A stretch of DNA of 63,336 bases, from NCBI GenBank assembly GCA_034506175.1, contig JAPDQB010000040.1, positions 1 to 63,336 on the forward strand. Direction: 5' to 3'. This document shows positions 34,070 to 42,834 of the stretch, piece after piece (the first letter of the stretch is position 1; each line of letters starts with the position of its first letter). The notes below the pieces were generated by a model, which was given only the letters and a program-made list of their open reading frames with translations, made no database searches and was not told where the DNA came from. The position numbers were made by a program, and so were the translations under genes. Source of the DNA: a candidate division KSB1 bacterium. GTDB taxonomy: Bacteria > Zhuqueibacterota > Zhuqueibacteria > Zhuqueibacterales > Zhuqueibacteraceae.

Positions 34070-35152
34070 ATGACAAAAATTTTAGAAATCAGCTCCTATC
34101 CGCCACCGCATTCCGGCTGGAGCGTCCGCGTCGCCATGATCAAACAGGAATTAATTCGTCTTGGACACACGTGTGTCGTTCTCAATATCGGCTGTAATCG
34201 CAAGGTGAAAAGCACGGAATACGAAGATGTGCAAAACGGCTGGGATTTTGTGCGCAAAGTCTTTTGGTACTGCGCGCATGGGTATCGAGTTCATGCGCAT
34301 GTCAACGGCCAATCCAACAAAGGCATCGTGCTCACGCTGCTCAGCCAGGTGATCAACATTTTGTTTGGTCAGCGCAGTATTTTGACGTTTCACGCCGGGA
34401 CAAATCAAACTTATTTTCCCCGTCACAAGAAATGGTATTATTTTCCGTTTTTCTTTTTGATTTTTGCGCTCAGCGAAACGATTATTTGCAATGATGACGA
34501 AGTGAAACGGCGAATTAGTGAATATGGCGTCAGAACGAGCAAAATTTTTCCCATTCCGGCCTTTAGTCTGCAATATCTTCAGTTTCAAGAATCGACGCTT
34601 GCGGCCGAGCTGGAATTTTTTTTCCGCCAACGATCACCCGTGTTGGCGACATACAGCTTGTTGCGCCCGGCCTTTCATCTTGATACGACGCTGCGCGCTT
34701 TGGCGACTTTAAAAACGAAGTGGCCCCAAATCGGTTTGATCATGATCGGCTCGACTCAGAAGACAGAGGACATGGATGCGAAGACGATATTTCGTGTGGT
34801 TGATGAACTCGGTTTGCAGAACTGCATTTATTGGGCAGGCGATCTGCCGCATGACAAATTTTTAACCGTACTGAAACGTTCTAAAATTTACGTGCGCAGT
34901 TACGTTTATGACGGCGTCAGCTCTTCCGTGTTGGAAGCGCTGTCAATGGGAATTCCAGTGGTGGGCTGTGAAAATGAACTGCGCCCTAGGCAGGTGGTGA
35001 TTTTCAAAACCGGCGATGCGCAAGATCTGGCTGCAAAGATAGACGCTGTTCTCGAAAATTATGATGAGATTTTGGCGGGTCTGTCGCCTCCAAAGATTCG
35101 CAACACCATCGCCGAAGAAGTTAATTTATTGGTGGGGAGTGATGACGTCTAG
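34070..35152 (+). CDS. GT4-type glycosyltransferase (tandem copy A)
   Basis: A 360-residue GT-B enzyme: 'MTKILEISSYPPPHSGWSVR' at the N-terminus, 'ILTFHAGTNQTYFPRHKKWY' and 'IICNDDEVKRRISEYGV' in the middle, and the C-terminal donor-site region 'DGVSSSVLEALSMGIPVVGC' with the conserved Glu. It is clearly paralogous to the next gene: the same motif order, with 'YPPPxxGWSVR' and 'LTFHAGxxQxYFP' shared. The next gene starts inside its last codons. The start at 34070 follows the heparinase gene by 17 bases. Confidence 0.88.
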   Translation: MTKILEISSYPPPHSGWSVRVAMIKQELIRLGHTCVVLNIGCNRKVKSTEYEDVQNGWDFVRKVFWYCAHGYRVHAHVNGQSNKGIVLTLLSQVINILFGQRSILTFHAGTNQTYFPRHKKWYYFPFFFLIFALSETIICNDDEVKRRISEYGVRTSKIFPIPAFSLQYLQFQESTLAAELEFFFRQRSPVLATYSLLRPAFHLDTTLRALATLKTKWPQIGLIMIGSTQKTEDMDAKTIFRVVDELGLQNCIYWAGDLPHDKFLTVLKRSKIYVRSYVYDGVSSSVLEALSMGIPVVGCENELRPRQVVIFKTGDAQDLAAKIDAVLENYDEILAGLSPPKIRNTIAEEVNLLVGSDDV

Positions 35153-36275
35153 CGCGGTGAGGCTCAATCATCCAGCAGGTGATGGCCGATTTGAAAGTTT
35201 CGCGCCGCGCCAGAAACGTATTTTGCAAATCGGGCCATATCCGCCGCCGGGCACGGGCTGGTCGGTGCGCATCAAAATGTTGAAACGCTATTTGGAACGC
35301 GCCGGACACCTCTGCGTCGTTTTGAACACGAATAAAAACCGCCGCCAAAAAAGCGAGGAGTTTGTCGCCGTTCACAACGGCCTGGATTATGTTTGGAAGG
35401 TTTTGAAATATTGCGCCCGCGGCTTTCTTGTGCATGTGCACCTCAACGGCAAATCCACCAAAAGCCCGATTTTGGCGCTGGCGGCGGAAATCATCAGCTT
35501 GCTCTTCGGCCGGCGCGCCGTCTTGACTTTTCACGCCGGGCCGGTGCAGGATTATTTTCCAAAACAAAAAAAGTTTTGGATTGATTTTCCGTTTCGGCTG
35601 ATTTTTTTACTGGCGGGAAAAATCATTTGCAACAACGGCGCGGTCAAGGCGCGCATTGTTGAATACGGCATCCGGCCGGAGAAAATCGTTCCCATTCCGG
35701 CTTTTTGCCCGCAGTATCTCGAAGACAAGGCCGAGTTGCCGGCTGAGATCAAAAAATTCATCAGCCGGCATCAGCCGGTGGCGAGCAGTTACATTTATCT
35801 GCGGCCGGATTTCAAGATTGATTTTTTGCTGCAAGGGTTGCGGGCGTTGCGGCGGCAACTTCCCCGGCTCGGCGTCATCTTCATCGGCGCGTATCATGAA
35901 ACGGCAGCGCTCAATCAGTTGTTGCGCGCGCAGGGATTGGCCGAAAACAGCTTCATCGCCGGCGATTTGGATCACGGCGATTTTCTCGCCACACTGGCGG
36001 CGTCCCACGTTTATATCCGTACGCCAGTCGTCGATGGCAATTCTTCGAGTGTGCTTGAAGCCCTGGGTTTGGGAACTGCCGTGGTGGCGAGTGAAAACGG
36101 CTCACGGCCCGAGGGTGTGATGACATATCAGGATGGCAGCGTCGTAGATTTTGTTGAGAAAATGCAGGCGGCGTTGGCGCACAGGGTTGAACGTAACGAC
36201 TCGACTCGCCGCCTGCCGGAAATACGCGATACATTACAGGAAGAGATAGCGTTGCTGGTTCAAGAAGCGCGTTAG
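35142..36275 (+). CDS. GT4-type glycosyltransferase (tandem copy B)
   Basis: A 377-residue paralogue of the preceding enzyme: 'ILQIGPYPPPGTGWSVRIKM', 'VLTFHAGPVQDYFPKQKKFW', 'IICNNGAVKARIVEYGIRPE' and 'DGNSSSVLEALGLGTAVVAS'. GGTGGGGAG just before the ATG at 35142 and an 11-base overlap with copy A indicate coupled translation. The two probably add successive sugars of similar chemistry to the repeat unit. It has a longer N-terminal tail (about 25 residues) than copy A. Confidence 0.88.
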   Translation: MTSSAVRLNHPAGDGRFESFAPRQKRILQIGPYPPPGTGWSVRIKMLKRYLERAGHLCVVLNTNKNRRQKSEEFVAVHNGLDYVWKVLKYCARGFLVHVHLNGKSTKSPILALAAEIISLLFGRRAVLTFHAGPVQDYFPKQKKFWIDFPFRLIFLLAGKIICNNGAVKARIVEYGIRPEKIVPIPAFCPQYLEDKAELPAEIKKFISRHQPVASSYIYLRPDFKIDFLLQGLRALRRQLPRLGVIFIGAYHETAALNQLLRAQGLAENSFIAGDLDHGDFLATLAASHVYIRTPVVDGNSSSVLEALGLGTAVVASENGSRPEGVMTYQDGSVVDFVEKMQAALAHRVERNDSTRRLPEIRDTLQEEIALLVQEAR

Positions 36276-36285
36276 AAATAATCTC

Positions 36286-36366
36286 ATGAACGCTGCGGAA
36301 TACCTCGGATGGATTGCTGCAAATCGCCCGAAACGATCCGCAAACGATTGGAAAGTCGGTAAATGA
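36286..36366 (+). CDS. Possible 26-residue leader peptide
   Basis: ATG at 36286 opens a frame of 26 residues ('MNAAEYLGWIAANRPKRSAN' and six more) whose TGA overlaps the ATG of the degenerate AMP-binding gene as ATGA. It fills the otherwise empty 87-base gap. It may be a coupled leader, a real small protein or chance; no strong ribosome binding site is visible. Confidence 0.25.
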   Translation: MNAAEYLGWIAANRPKRSANDWKVGK

Positions 36367-37388
36367 CTGAACATATAACTAGCGAAACGAATAGGCCGTT
36401 GAATCAGTTGTTCGACAAGGCGGTGTTGGCACGCTCGGATGCCATCGCAGTGATTGCCGAGGAGCGGCGCATTTCGTTTTTCGAGCTGCAGCTTTACGTC
36501 GAGTGGATGGCGGGCTATTTTCAGTCAATCAATTTGCAACCCGGTCAACGCGTGGCTCTGCTCATGCCAAATTCGCCGGAGGTGGTGATCAGCTTTTGGG
36601 GCTTGATGCGAGCCGGTGGCGTTGCGGTGCCGCTGGATGTTTTTGATGATGAGCAAAATTTGCGGACATCGCTCTTGCGCTCACACGCCGACGCCGTCAT
36701 CACCACACCGCAATACAAGCAGGTGCTGGACAAAATATTGTCGGCATTTGGCCGCAAAGGCATCTCCCCGTGCTTGACCATTGCGGTTTTTGAAGAGGAT
36801 AATATCACCACCTTGAAAAAAAACACTCGCGTGGCTGAGAACGGCAGGATGGCAGCCATTGTGCCGCCAAGTGAAAACGGCGGAGAAACGCGACAAGCCG
36901 AAGATTGTTTTCATCAAGGCGGGAGTCAGGCAACCGCCGGTTACCCCGCGGTTGTTCAATTGCAGTATGCTCACGAATTTTTTGTTTACACGCACGAGGA
37001 GTTGGAGCGCGAAGCGGAAGCTCTGATCGCGCGAACTCAACTCGGCGAGAATGATCGAGTGGTTTGTTGCGCGCCGCTATGCCAGGAGCCGTATTTGAGC
37101 CACTGTTTGATCGCGGCCATGGCAGCCGGCGCCGCCGTGGTTCTGGCGGAATCGGACAAGTGGGAAAATTTTTTGCAAACATTGACAGGCGAACAGGTCA
37201 CCGTTTTCGCCGGACCGGTGGGGTTGCTTCGGCGTTTGACGGCAAGCGATGCGGCGCCTTCGTTGCGTTGGTATTTTTGCCTTGATGCAGTGTCGCCGGA
37301 GCTTGATGGCGGTTTGGGAGAAAAGCCAAATTTTCATATTGGCCAATTTAACGATACAATAAACACCGGCGTTTCATTTCAACTCTGA
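36363..37388 (+). CDS. Degenerate AMP-binding (acyl-CoA-synthetase-like) protein
   Basis: A 341-residue protein resembling only the N-terminal part of ANL-superfamily enzymes: 'LNQLFDKAVLARSDAIAVIA', 'RISFFELQLYVEWMAG' and 'LQPGQRVALLMPNSPEVVIS' are typical. Where the ATP-binding P-loop (consensus TSGSTGxPKG) should follow, the sequence runs 'VVQLQYAHEFFVYTHEELER', without it. The conserved YGxTE and the C-terminal lid domain with the catalytic Lys are also missing, the protein ending at about the point where they would begin. The frame is open and composition natural, so it looks like a retained pseudo-enzyme, perhaps an acyl- or nucleotide-binding partner. The FtsZ-like gene follows after 41 bases. 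Confidence 0.7.
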   Translation: MTEHITSETNRPLNQLFDKAVLARSDAIAVIAEERRISFFELQLYVEWMAGYFQSINLQPGQRVALLMPNSPEVVISFWGLMRAGGVAVPLDVFDDEQNLRTSLLRSHADAVITTPQYKQVLDKILSAFGRKGISPCLTIAVFEEDNITTLKKNTRVAENGRMAAIVPPSENGGETRQAEDCFHQGGSQATAGYPAVVQLQYAHEFFVYTHEELEREAEALIARTQLGENDRVVCCAPLCQEPYLSHCLIAAMAAGAAVVLAESDKWENFLQTLTGEQVTVFAGPVGLLRRLTASDAAPSLRWYFCLDAVSPELDGGLGEKPNFHIGQFNDTINTGVSFQL

Positions 37389-37429
37389 ACACCGGGAGCC
37401 GGAAAATTCCCGTTTCTTCGATTTTCCTG

Positions 37430-39778
37430 ATGGCGGGCGATTCAGAGATTTTCGAGAAGGGAAAAAACTTGTTGAACCTCGAGCAAAATTCTCAGCACGC
37501 GGCGTTGGATAAAAACAAGGCGCTGGAAGCGTTGCTGCGCTCGCATCAAACGCGCATTCGCGTCGTCGGGTGCGGCGGTGCCGGCAACAATACCATCACG
37601 CGGTTGATGGAAGCCGGCGTCAAGGGCGTCGAGACACTGGCCATCAACACCGACGCACAAAATTTGCTGGCGGCCACGGCTGACGATAAAATCCTCATTG
37701 GCCAAAATATCACCAAAGGCCTCGGCGCCGGCAGCAATCCGCAAATCGGTGAAGACTCCGCCCGCGAAAATTTGAAGGAGATTGAAGAAGCCTTGCTCAA
37801 CACCGATTTGGTGTTTGTCACCTGCGGTTTGGGCGGCGGCACCGGCACCGGCTCGGCACCGGTTGTCGCCGAAATAGCAAAACGGCTTGGGGCGTTGACG
37901 ATTTCAATTGTAACGTTGCCCTTTGGCGAAGAGGGTGTGAGCCGTTGGAAGAATGCGCAGAGCGGACTTGAAAAACTGCGGCAACATTCCGATACCGTCA
38001 TTGTCATTGAAAATGACCGGCTTCTCGAAATCGTCCCGGATTTGCCGCTGGACGTGGCGTTTAAAACGGCGGATGAGATTTTGGTGAATGCGGTGAAGGG
38101 CATTACCGAGTTGATTACGGAGAAGGGTCTGATCAATCTTGATTTTGCCGATGTGCGCACGATCATGCAAAACGGCGGCACCGCGATGATCGGGCTGGGC
38201 GAAAGCGACGGCGCCGAGAGCGCCCTAAGCGCCGTCGAAATGGCCATGCAAAATCGATTGCTCAATCTCGATATTTCAGGCGCTAAAAATGCCTTGATCA
38301 ACATCACCGGCGGCGCTCACATGCCGCTGAAAGACGCCCAAATGGTCATGAAGATCGTTGCCGAAAAACTCGATCCCTCGGCAAAAATCATCTGGGGCGC
38401 GCGCATCGATCAAAATCTCGGCAATGCCATGCGGGTGATGCTGATGGTGACCGGATTGCAAGGAAAAAATAATCAACTTGCCAGACGCCATGAATCAACA
38501 AGCGCTGCTATTTCCGAGCCGCCGGCGTTCAGCGAAGACAAAACGGCGCCGTCGCAAGAAGATGTGCTTTCACCGGACAACAGCGCGGAAAAACTGCCTC
38601 CAGAAAGTGATCTGATTGCGCCCGAAATCGAGGCCAGCGACCAGCCGGCGCAGCCGCTCATTGCAACGGCCTCCTCTGCCGCAGCGAAGGAAGTTAACGA
38701 AATTAACCCGGCGGTGAAAAGAAAACACAAAACGCCGCCGGCAAAATCGCGAAAACGATCGGAAGCGCCTGCTACTCCGCCGGAATCTGGGACCCGTGCG
38801 CCGCAAGCGGCGCCTGATGAGGTGGTTCGCGTCACCTTCGCCGATGGTTTGGCGCTGCCAAATGATGATTTCAAGGCGCCGGTGCCGGCCTCGCCTGCGC
38901 CCTCGGCGTCCGTACCAAATTCACCCCTGCGGACATCTCGTGATGGCGAAAATACTCGCGGCATAAAACTTTCAGATGAAACTGTGAAACCGACGGTCAA
39001 GCCGTTTGATATCAGCGTTGGCCGAAGTGAACCCGCTGCGCCGCTGGCAAAACCGAATCTCGAGCCGGCGCCGATTTCGAAATCAACCGCCGCAGCCGCA
39101 GAAAAAATTCCAATCGCTGGCCCGATGGATGACGGCACCACTCGGATTGCCCCCAAGACGGTTCCGTCGGCGGGCAAAACGAATGATTACAATAAAGTTT
39201 TTGCCGAACAAAGCCGGGTTCATCTGCAAATTATTCAGGAGTCCATCGGCCATCTTTTTAAAGATCCGACGCGCCAGGAAACGCTGCGCCGAATCAAACA
39301 CGCCGCCATCGCCGTCAACAATTTGGCGAAACGCTTCGTTTTTGATGTCATCGCCGCATACGCTGCGACCATCGAAGAAATTTGCGAGCGGGTTTTGGAC
39401 AGCGAGATCACCATGAACAAGAAACTCGTCAACGCCTTCACGGAAATTCCGGCGATTTTCGACAGTTTGGTTCACGGTGATGCGGATGCTCTTGTCGAAG
39501 CCAAACGGCATCAAGAGCGGCTGCAGCGGCTGGCTGATTCCTTTGGCGACGGCGAAGTTGTCAGCATGGACGTCGTCCAGAAGCGAAATGCGGCCGGAAA
39601 TTCTGCGGCGCCACCGATGACGCACTCGCAGCCGCAGGCCGCGCCCGCTCTGAAACCGCCACAGGTTACGGTGATGAAAACGCCATTCCTTTCCGAGCGC
39701 CGGCCGCGACCGGCCACCGAAGTGATGGAATATTTGGATGATCTCTTTACCGAGGGTAAAAAAACAACGGGGCGCTGA
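37430..39778 (+). CDS. FtsZ-like GTPase with disordered linker and Hpt-like domain
   Basis: A 782-residue fusion. Residues 43-345 form an FtsZ/tubulin GTPase: 'IRVVGCGGAGNNTITRL', 'AINTDAQNLLAAT', the signature 'CGLGGGTGTGSAP' (about 132-144) and 'GLINLDFADVRTIM' (T7 loop with the catalytic Asp). The wording ('VTCGLGGGTGTG', 'KGITELITEKGLINLDFADV') recalls archaeal FtsZ1 more than bacterial FtsZ. Residues 346-585 are Pro/Ala/Ser/Glu-rich and disordered. Residues 586-690 are a helical bundle resembling Hpt/CheA-P1 domains ('LRRIKHAAIAVNNLAKRFVF'), but without the His of 'AAHTLKG'. A short C-terminal peptide 'ATEVMEYLDDLFTEGKK' ends it. The start is ATG 37430, or TTG 37469 with AGAAGG upstream. 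No other division genes are nearby. Confidence 0.85.
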   Translation: MAGDSEIFEKGKNLLNLEQNSQHAALDKNKALEALLRSHQTRIRVVGCGGAGNNTITRLMEAGVKGVETLAINTDAQNLLAATADDKILIGQNITKGLGAGSNPQIGEDSARENLKEIEEALLNTDLVFVTCGLGGGTGTGSAPVVAEIAKRLGALTISIVTLPFGEEGVSRWKNAQSGLEKLRQHSDTVIVIENDRLLEIVPDLPLDVAFKTADEILVNAVKGITELITEKGLINLDFADVRTIMQNGGTAMIGLGESDGAESALSAVEMAMQNRLLNLDISGAKNALINITGGAHMPLKDAQMVMKIVAEKLDPSAKIIWGARIDQNLGNAMRVMLMVTGLQGKNNQLARRHESTSAAISEPPAFSEDKTAPSQEDVLSPDNSAEKLPPESDLIAPEIEASDQPAQPLIATASSAAAKEVNEINPAVKRKHKTPPAKSRKRSEAPATPPESGTRAPQAAPDEVVRVTFADGLALPNDDFKAPVPASPAPSASVPNSPLRTSRDGENTRGIKLSDETVKPTVKPFDISVGRSEPAAPLAKPNLEPAPISKSTAAAAEKIPIAGPMDDGTTRIAPKTVPSAGKTNDYNKVFAEQSRVHLQIIQESIGHLFKDPTRQETLRRIKHAAIAVNNLAKRFVFDVIAAYAATIEEICERVLDSEITMNKKLVNAFTEIPAIFDSLVHGDADALVEAKRHQERLQRLADSFGDGEVVSMDVVQKRNAAGNSAAPPMTHSQPQAAPALKPPQVTVMKTPFLSERRPRPATEVMEYLDDLFTEGKKTTGR

Positions 39779-39815
39779 CTAAAAAGTTTCGAATAAAACT
39801 CAGGAATGCTTTGCA

Positions 39816-42782
39816 ATGCGCGGCCAACAGCGTCAAACGAGAAAATGGCTTTTCATCGCTTTTGTCGTTCTTGTTCTCAACAGCGGCTATCTTGCCGCTT
39901 TCGCCGAACCTACAGTATTCTACATGCTCAACGTGCTGCTGCACGTGGTGTTGGGCGTGGCGTTGATCATTCCTTTTTTTATTTTGGTGCGGCGTTATCT
40001 CGAGCTAGACGCACCAAAAGGAAAAGAGCTGGCGATTTACATGGGCCGGCTCGGTTATTGGTGTTTGGCGCCCTGCCTGCTCACTGGTTTATATTTGACG
40101 GTGGTCAATGCCACACATTCGCATCGCTGGGTTTTGTATTTTCATATCGCCTCCGGATTTCTTGGCGTTGCATTTTTTCAGAAATCGATTCGAAGCGTCG
40201 CGCACAAAGTCAGCACCAAAAATCCGTACGACGTTGCCGGACGCCTGGCCTGGATCACCGTCATCATCGCCGTTTTCGTGCCGCTAGTGGTCTGGCTTTA
40301 CAACTTGGTCAGTCCTCGTGACGGCGAAAGCGTCACAAACCCGATGCTGCTGTCAGCGAGCAGGCCGGAATTGGCGCCGGTGAACGCGAACAGCCTGTTC
40401 GCTCCTTCTGCGGCCTCCACCTCGACCGGGAAAATTATTTCTTCACAATCATTGTGGAATGCCGAAAGCTGCGGCCGGGCAGGATGCCATCCGGATGTTT
40501 ACCAGCAATGGCAAAGTTCGGCGCATCATTATTCCTCGTTGAATAATCCGTGGTATCGTAAATCCATCGAGGATTTTCTGGAAAGTTCAAATGCGGCGCA
40601 GGCTGATACCACCGCGGCAGCGGCCAAAAACAATCCGGCAAAATGGTGCGCCGGTTGCCACGATCCGGCGCTGTTGCTGAGCGGCAAATTCGAGCTGCCG
40701 CTGCAAGAAGCGGCCAAAACTCCCGAAGCGCATGCCGGTGTTTCCTGCACCGTCTGTCATTCGATCACGCGCGTTGGCAGCACGATGGGACAAGCGGATT
40801 ATGTGATCGAAGAAATGCCGTTGAATGACTGGGCGACGAGCGACAACAGAATGCTGCGCGGATTATATGATTATCTCTTGCGCCTCGACCCGCAGCCGCA
40901 TCGCCAGAGCATGATGAAGCCGTTTCATCGCGAGGGCGGCGCGGCGTTTTGCTCGACCTGTCACAAAGCGCATCTCGACAAACCGGTAAATCACTTCCGC
41001 TGGATTCGCAGCTTTAATGATTATGACGCCTGGCAAGCCGGGCCATTTTCCGGCCACAGCAGCCGCGGATTTTATGCAACACCGGAAGGCAAGGGTTGCG
41101 TTGATTGTCACATGCCACTCGTCAAATCGAAAGACGCCGGCCATGCCCACGGCAAAATCCGCAGCCATCGTTTTCCCGGCGCCAACACGGCTTTGCCGCT
41201 CGCCAATAACGACGAAACGCAACTGCGAGTGACAAGCGAATTTTTGCGCGGCCAGCAGGTCTCCGTCGATATTTTCGCGCTCGGTAAGCCATACGATGAT
41301 TCGACTTTGTACGCACGTTCTGCGCCAGAGATGATTGCAAAAAATGATTTGCTTGCAGCGAAGTCGCAATATCATTTTTCCTCTTTGGCAAGCGAGTTTT
41401 TTCCCGCCACACTGTTTGCGATCGGCGATGAACAACTTTTTTCTTTGGGGTCGGGCAGTCTGACCCGGCATCCCTCGAAGGTCATCGCGCCGATCAATCG
41501 CAGCAACGCGACGGTTGCTCGCGGCGAAGAAGTGAGAGTCGACATCGTCGTGCGGTCGCAACAAGTTGGGCATTTTTTCCCTTCCGGCAAGGTTGATGCG
41601 CACGACGTCTGGCTGGAATTGAAAGCCGTTGATGATCGCGGTCGCATTATTTTTTGGAGCGGCGCGGTGGCTGATAACGGCAAAGGCCCGGTGGACTCCA
41701 GCGCGCATTTTTATCGATCTTATCTCGTCGATCACGCCGGCCGGCACGTTGACAAAAACAACACATGGGTTGCCCGGCAGGCGATTTACGTCAATCTTAT
41801 TCCGCCCGGCGGCGCCGACGTCGCGCATTATCGAATGAAAATTCCGGCGGACTGTGGCGATAAAATTCATCTCATCACCAAATTGAATTACCGCAACTTC
41901 AGTTGGGCGTTCAATCAATGGGTTTTCTCCAATCTTTCCCATTCATCTGCGAGCGATTCCGGCCGTGCGGCCGCGTTGGTTGACCAATCGCTCAATGGTT
42001 ATCTATCGGCGGCACCGGAAATTCCGATCATCGAAATGGCGCGTGATTCGGTAACGCTTGCGGTTGTTTCGCCGGAAAAGGCAAAACCGGCTCTCGCCAT
42101 CAGACCCCAGCCTCACGATTGGAAACGATGGAATGATTACGGCATTGGCTTGCTCGCACAAGGCGATTTAAAAAACGCGGAAGTGGCTTTTTTTCAAGCG
42201 ACCCAAAACGCGGAAGACCGCGCCGAGCCGTGGATCAATGTCGGCGTCGTCCGCTTGCGCGAGGGAAACTTTGCGGGCGCTCAACATGCGTTCGCCGTGG
42301 CGCTGCAAACGAGCCCGGTTCCTTTTAAGATAAATTTTTATTACGGCTTGACTCTGAAGGCGTTAGGCCGATACGATGAAGCGCTCAAGTATCTCAAAAA
42401 AGCCGCGATAAAATTTCCGCGCGACCGCGTCGCAAAAATTCAGCGCGGCCATCTTTATTTATTGATGAAAGATTACCATCGCGCCATCGCGGATTTTGAA
42501 AAAGTTTTGAGCATCGATCCGGAAAACGTCGAAGCTTACTATTATTTGCAACAAGCCTACCGCGCAGCCGGCGAGGAAAAGAAAGCTGAGAAAGCCGGCA
42601 GGCTTTACGAACGCTTCAAGGCGAATCCGCCTTCGTTCGCCCCGGATCATGAGGCGAATCAGGCTTCGGCAGTTTGGCGAGAAAGCCGGCCGCTGCACGA
42701 ACATCTTTCGGCACCGCTGCCCTCTGCCGCAATGGAAATTCCGCCGGCGCCGGGAAATAAAACGCCATCAACAAAACAATAA
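39816..42782 (+). CDS. Membrane multiheme cytochrome c with TPR domain
   Basis: A 988-residue protein. Four or five N-terminal membrane helices (about 10-30, 36-58, 75-95, 105-122 and 138-162) are followed by an exported heme domain with four CxxCH motifs ('CAGCH' about 277, 'CTVCH' 310, 'CSTCH' 378, 'CVDCH' 427) and one CxxxxCH ('CGRAGCH', about 218), preceding 'YQQWQSSAHHYSS' as in cytochrome c554-like proteins. A beta-rich part (about 460-740) leads to TPRs at 770-930 ('AEPWINVGVVRLREGNFAGA'). It probably transfers electrons across or at the membrane. Such a gene is unexpected inside an EPS locus. It starts 37 bases after the FtsZ-like gene. Confidence 0.88.
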   Translation: MRGQQRQTRKWLFIAFVVLVLNSGYLAAFAEPTVFYMLNVLLHVVLGVALIIPFFILVRRYLELDAPKGKELAIYMGRLGYWCLAPCLLTGLYLTVVNATHSHRWVLYFHIASGFLGVAFFQKSIRSVAHKVSTKNPYDVAGRLAWITVIIAVFVPLVVWLYNLVSPRDGESVTNPMLLSASRPELAPVNANSLFAPSAASTSTGKIISSQSLWNAESCGRAGCHPDVYQQWQSSAHHYSSLNNPWYRKSIEDFLESSNAAQADTTAAAAKNNPAKWCAGCHDPALLLSGKFELPLQEAAKTPEAHAGVSCTVCHSITRVGSTMGQADYVIEEMPLNDWATSDNRMLRGLYDYLLRLDPQPHRQSMMKPFHREGGAAFCSTCHKAHLDKPVNHFRWIRSFNDYDAWQAGPFSGHSSRGFYATPEGKGCVDCHMPLVKSKDAGHAHGKIRSHRFPGANTALPLANNDETQLRVTSEFLRGQQVSVDIFALGKPYDDSTLYARSAPEMIAKNDLLAAKSQYHFSSLASEFFPATLFAIGDEQLFSLGSGSLTRHPSKVIAPINRSNATVARGEEVRVDIVVRSQQVGHFFPSGKVDAHDVWLELKAVDDRGRIIFWSGAVADNGKGPVDSSAHFYRSYLVDHAGRHVDKNNTWVARQAIYVNLIPPGGADVAHYRMKIPADCGDKIHLITKLNYRNFSWAFNQWVFSNLSHSSASDSGRAAALVDQSLNGYLSAAPEIPIIEMARDSVTLAVVSPEKAKPALAIRPQPHDWKRWNDYGIGLLAQGDLKNAEVAFFQATQNAEDRAEPWINVGVVRLREGNFAGAQHAFAVALQTSPVPFKINFYYGLTLKALGRYDEALKYLKKAAIKFPRDRVAKIQRGHLYLLMKDYHRAIADFEKVLSIDPENVEAYYYLQQAYRAAGEEKKAEKAGRLYERFKANPPSFAPDHEANQASAVWRESRPLHEHLSAPLPSAAMEIPPAPGNKTPSTKQ

Positions 42783-42834
42783 TCCAATTGCAAGGGATGG
42801 CGAGAATCGAGAAGGAAAAATTTTTTCACAAAAA

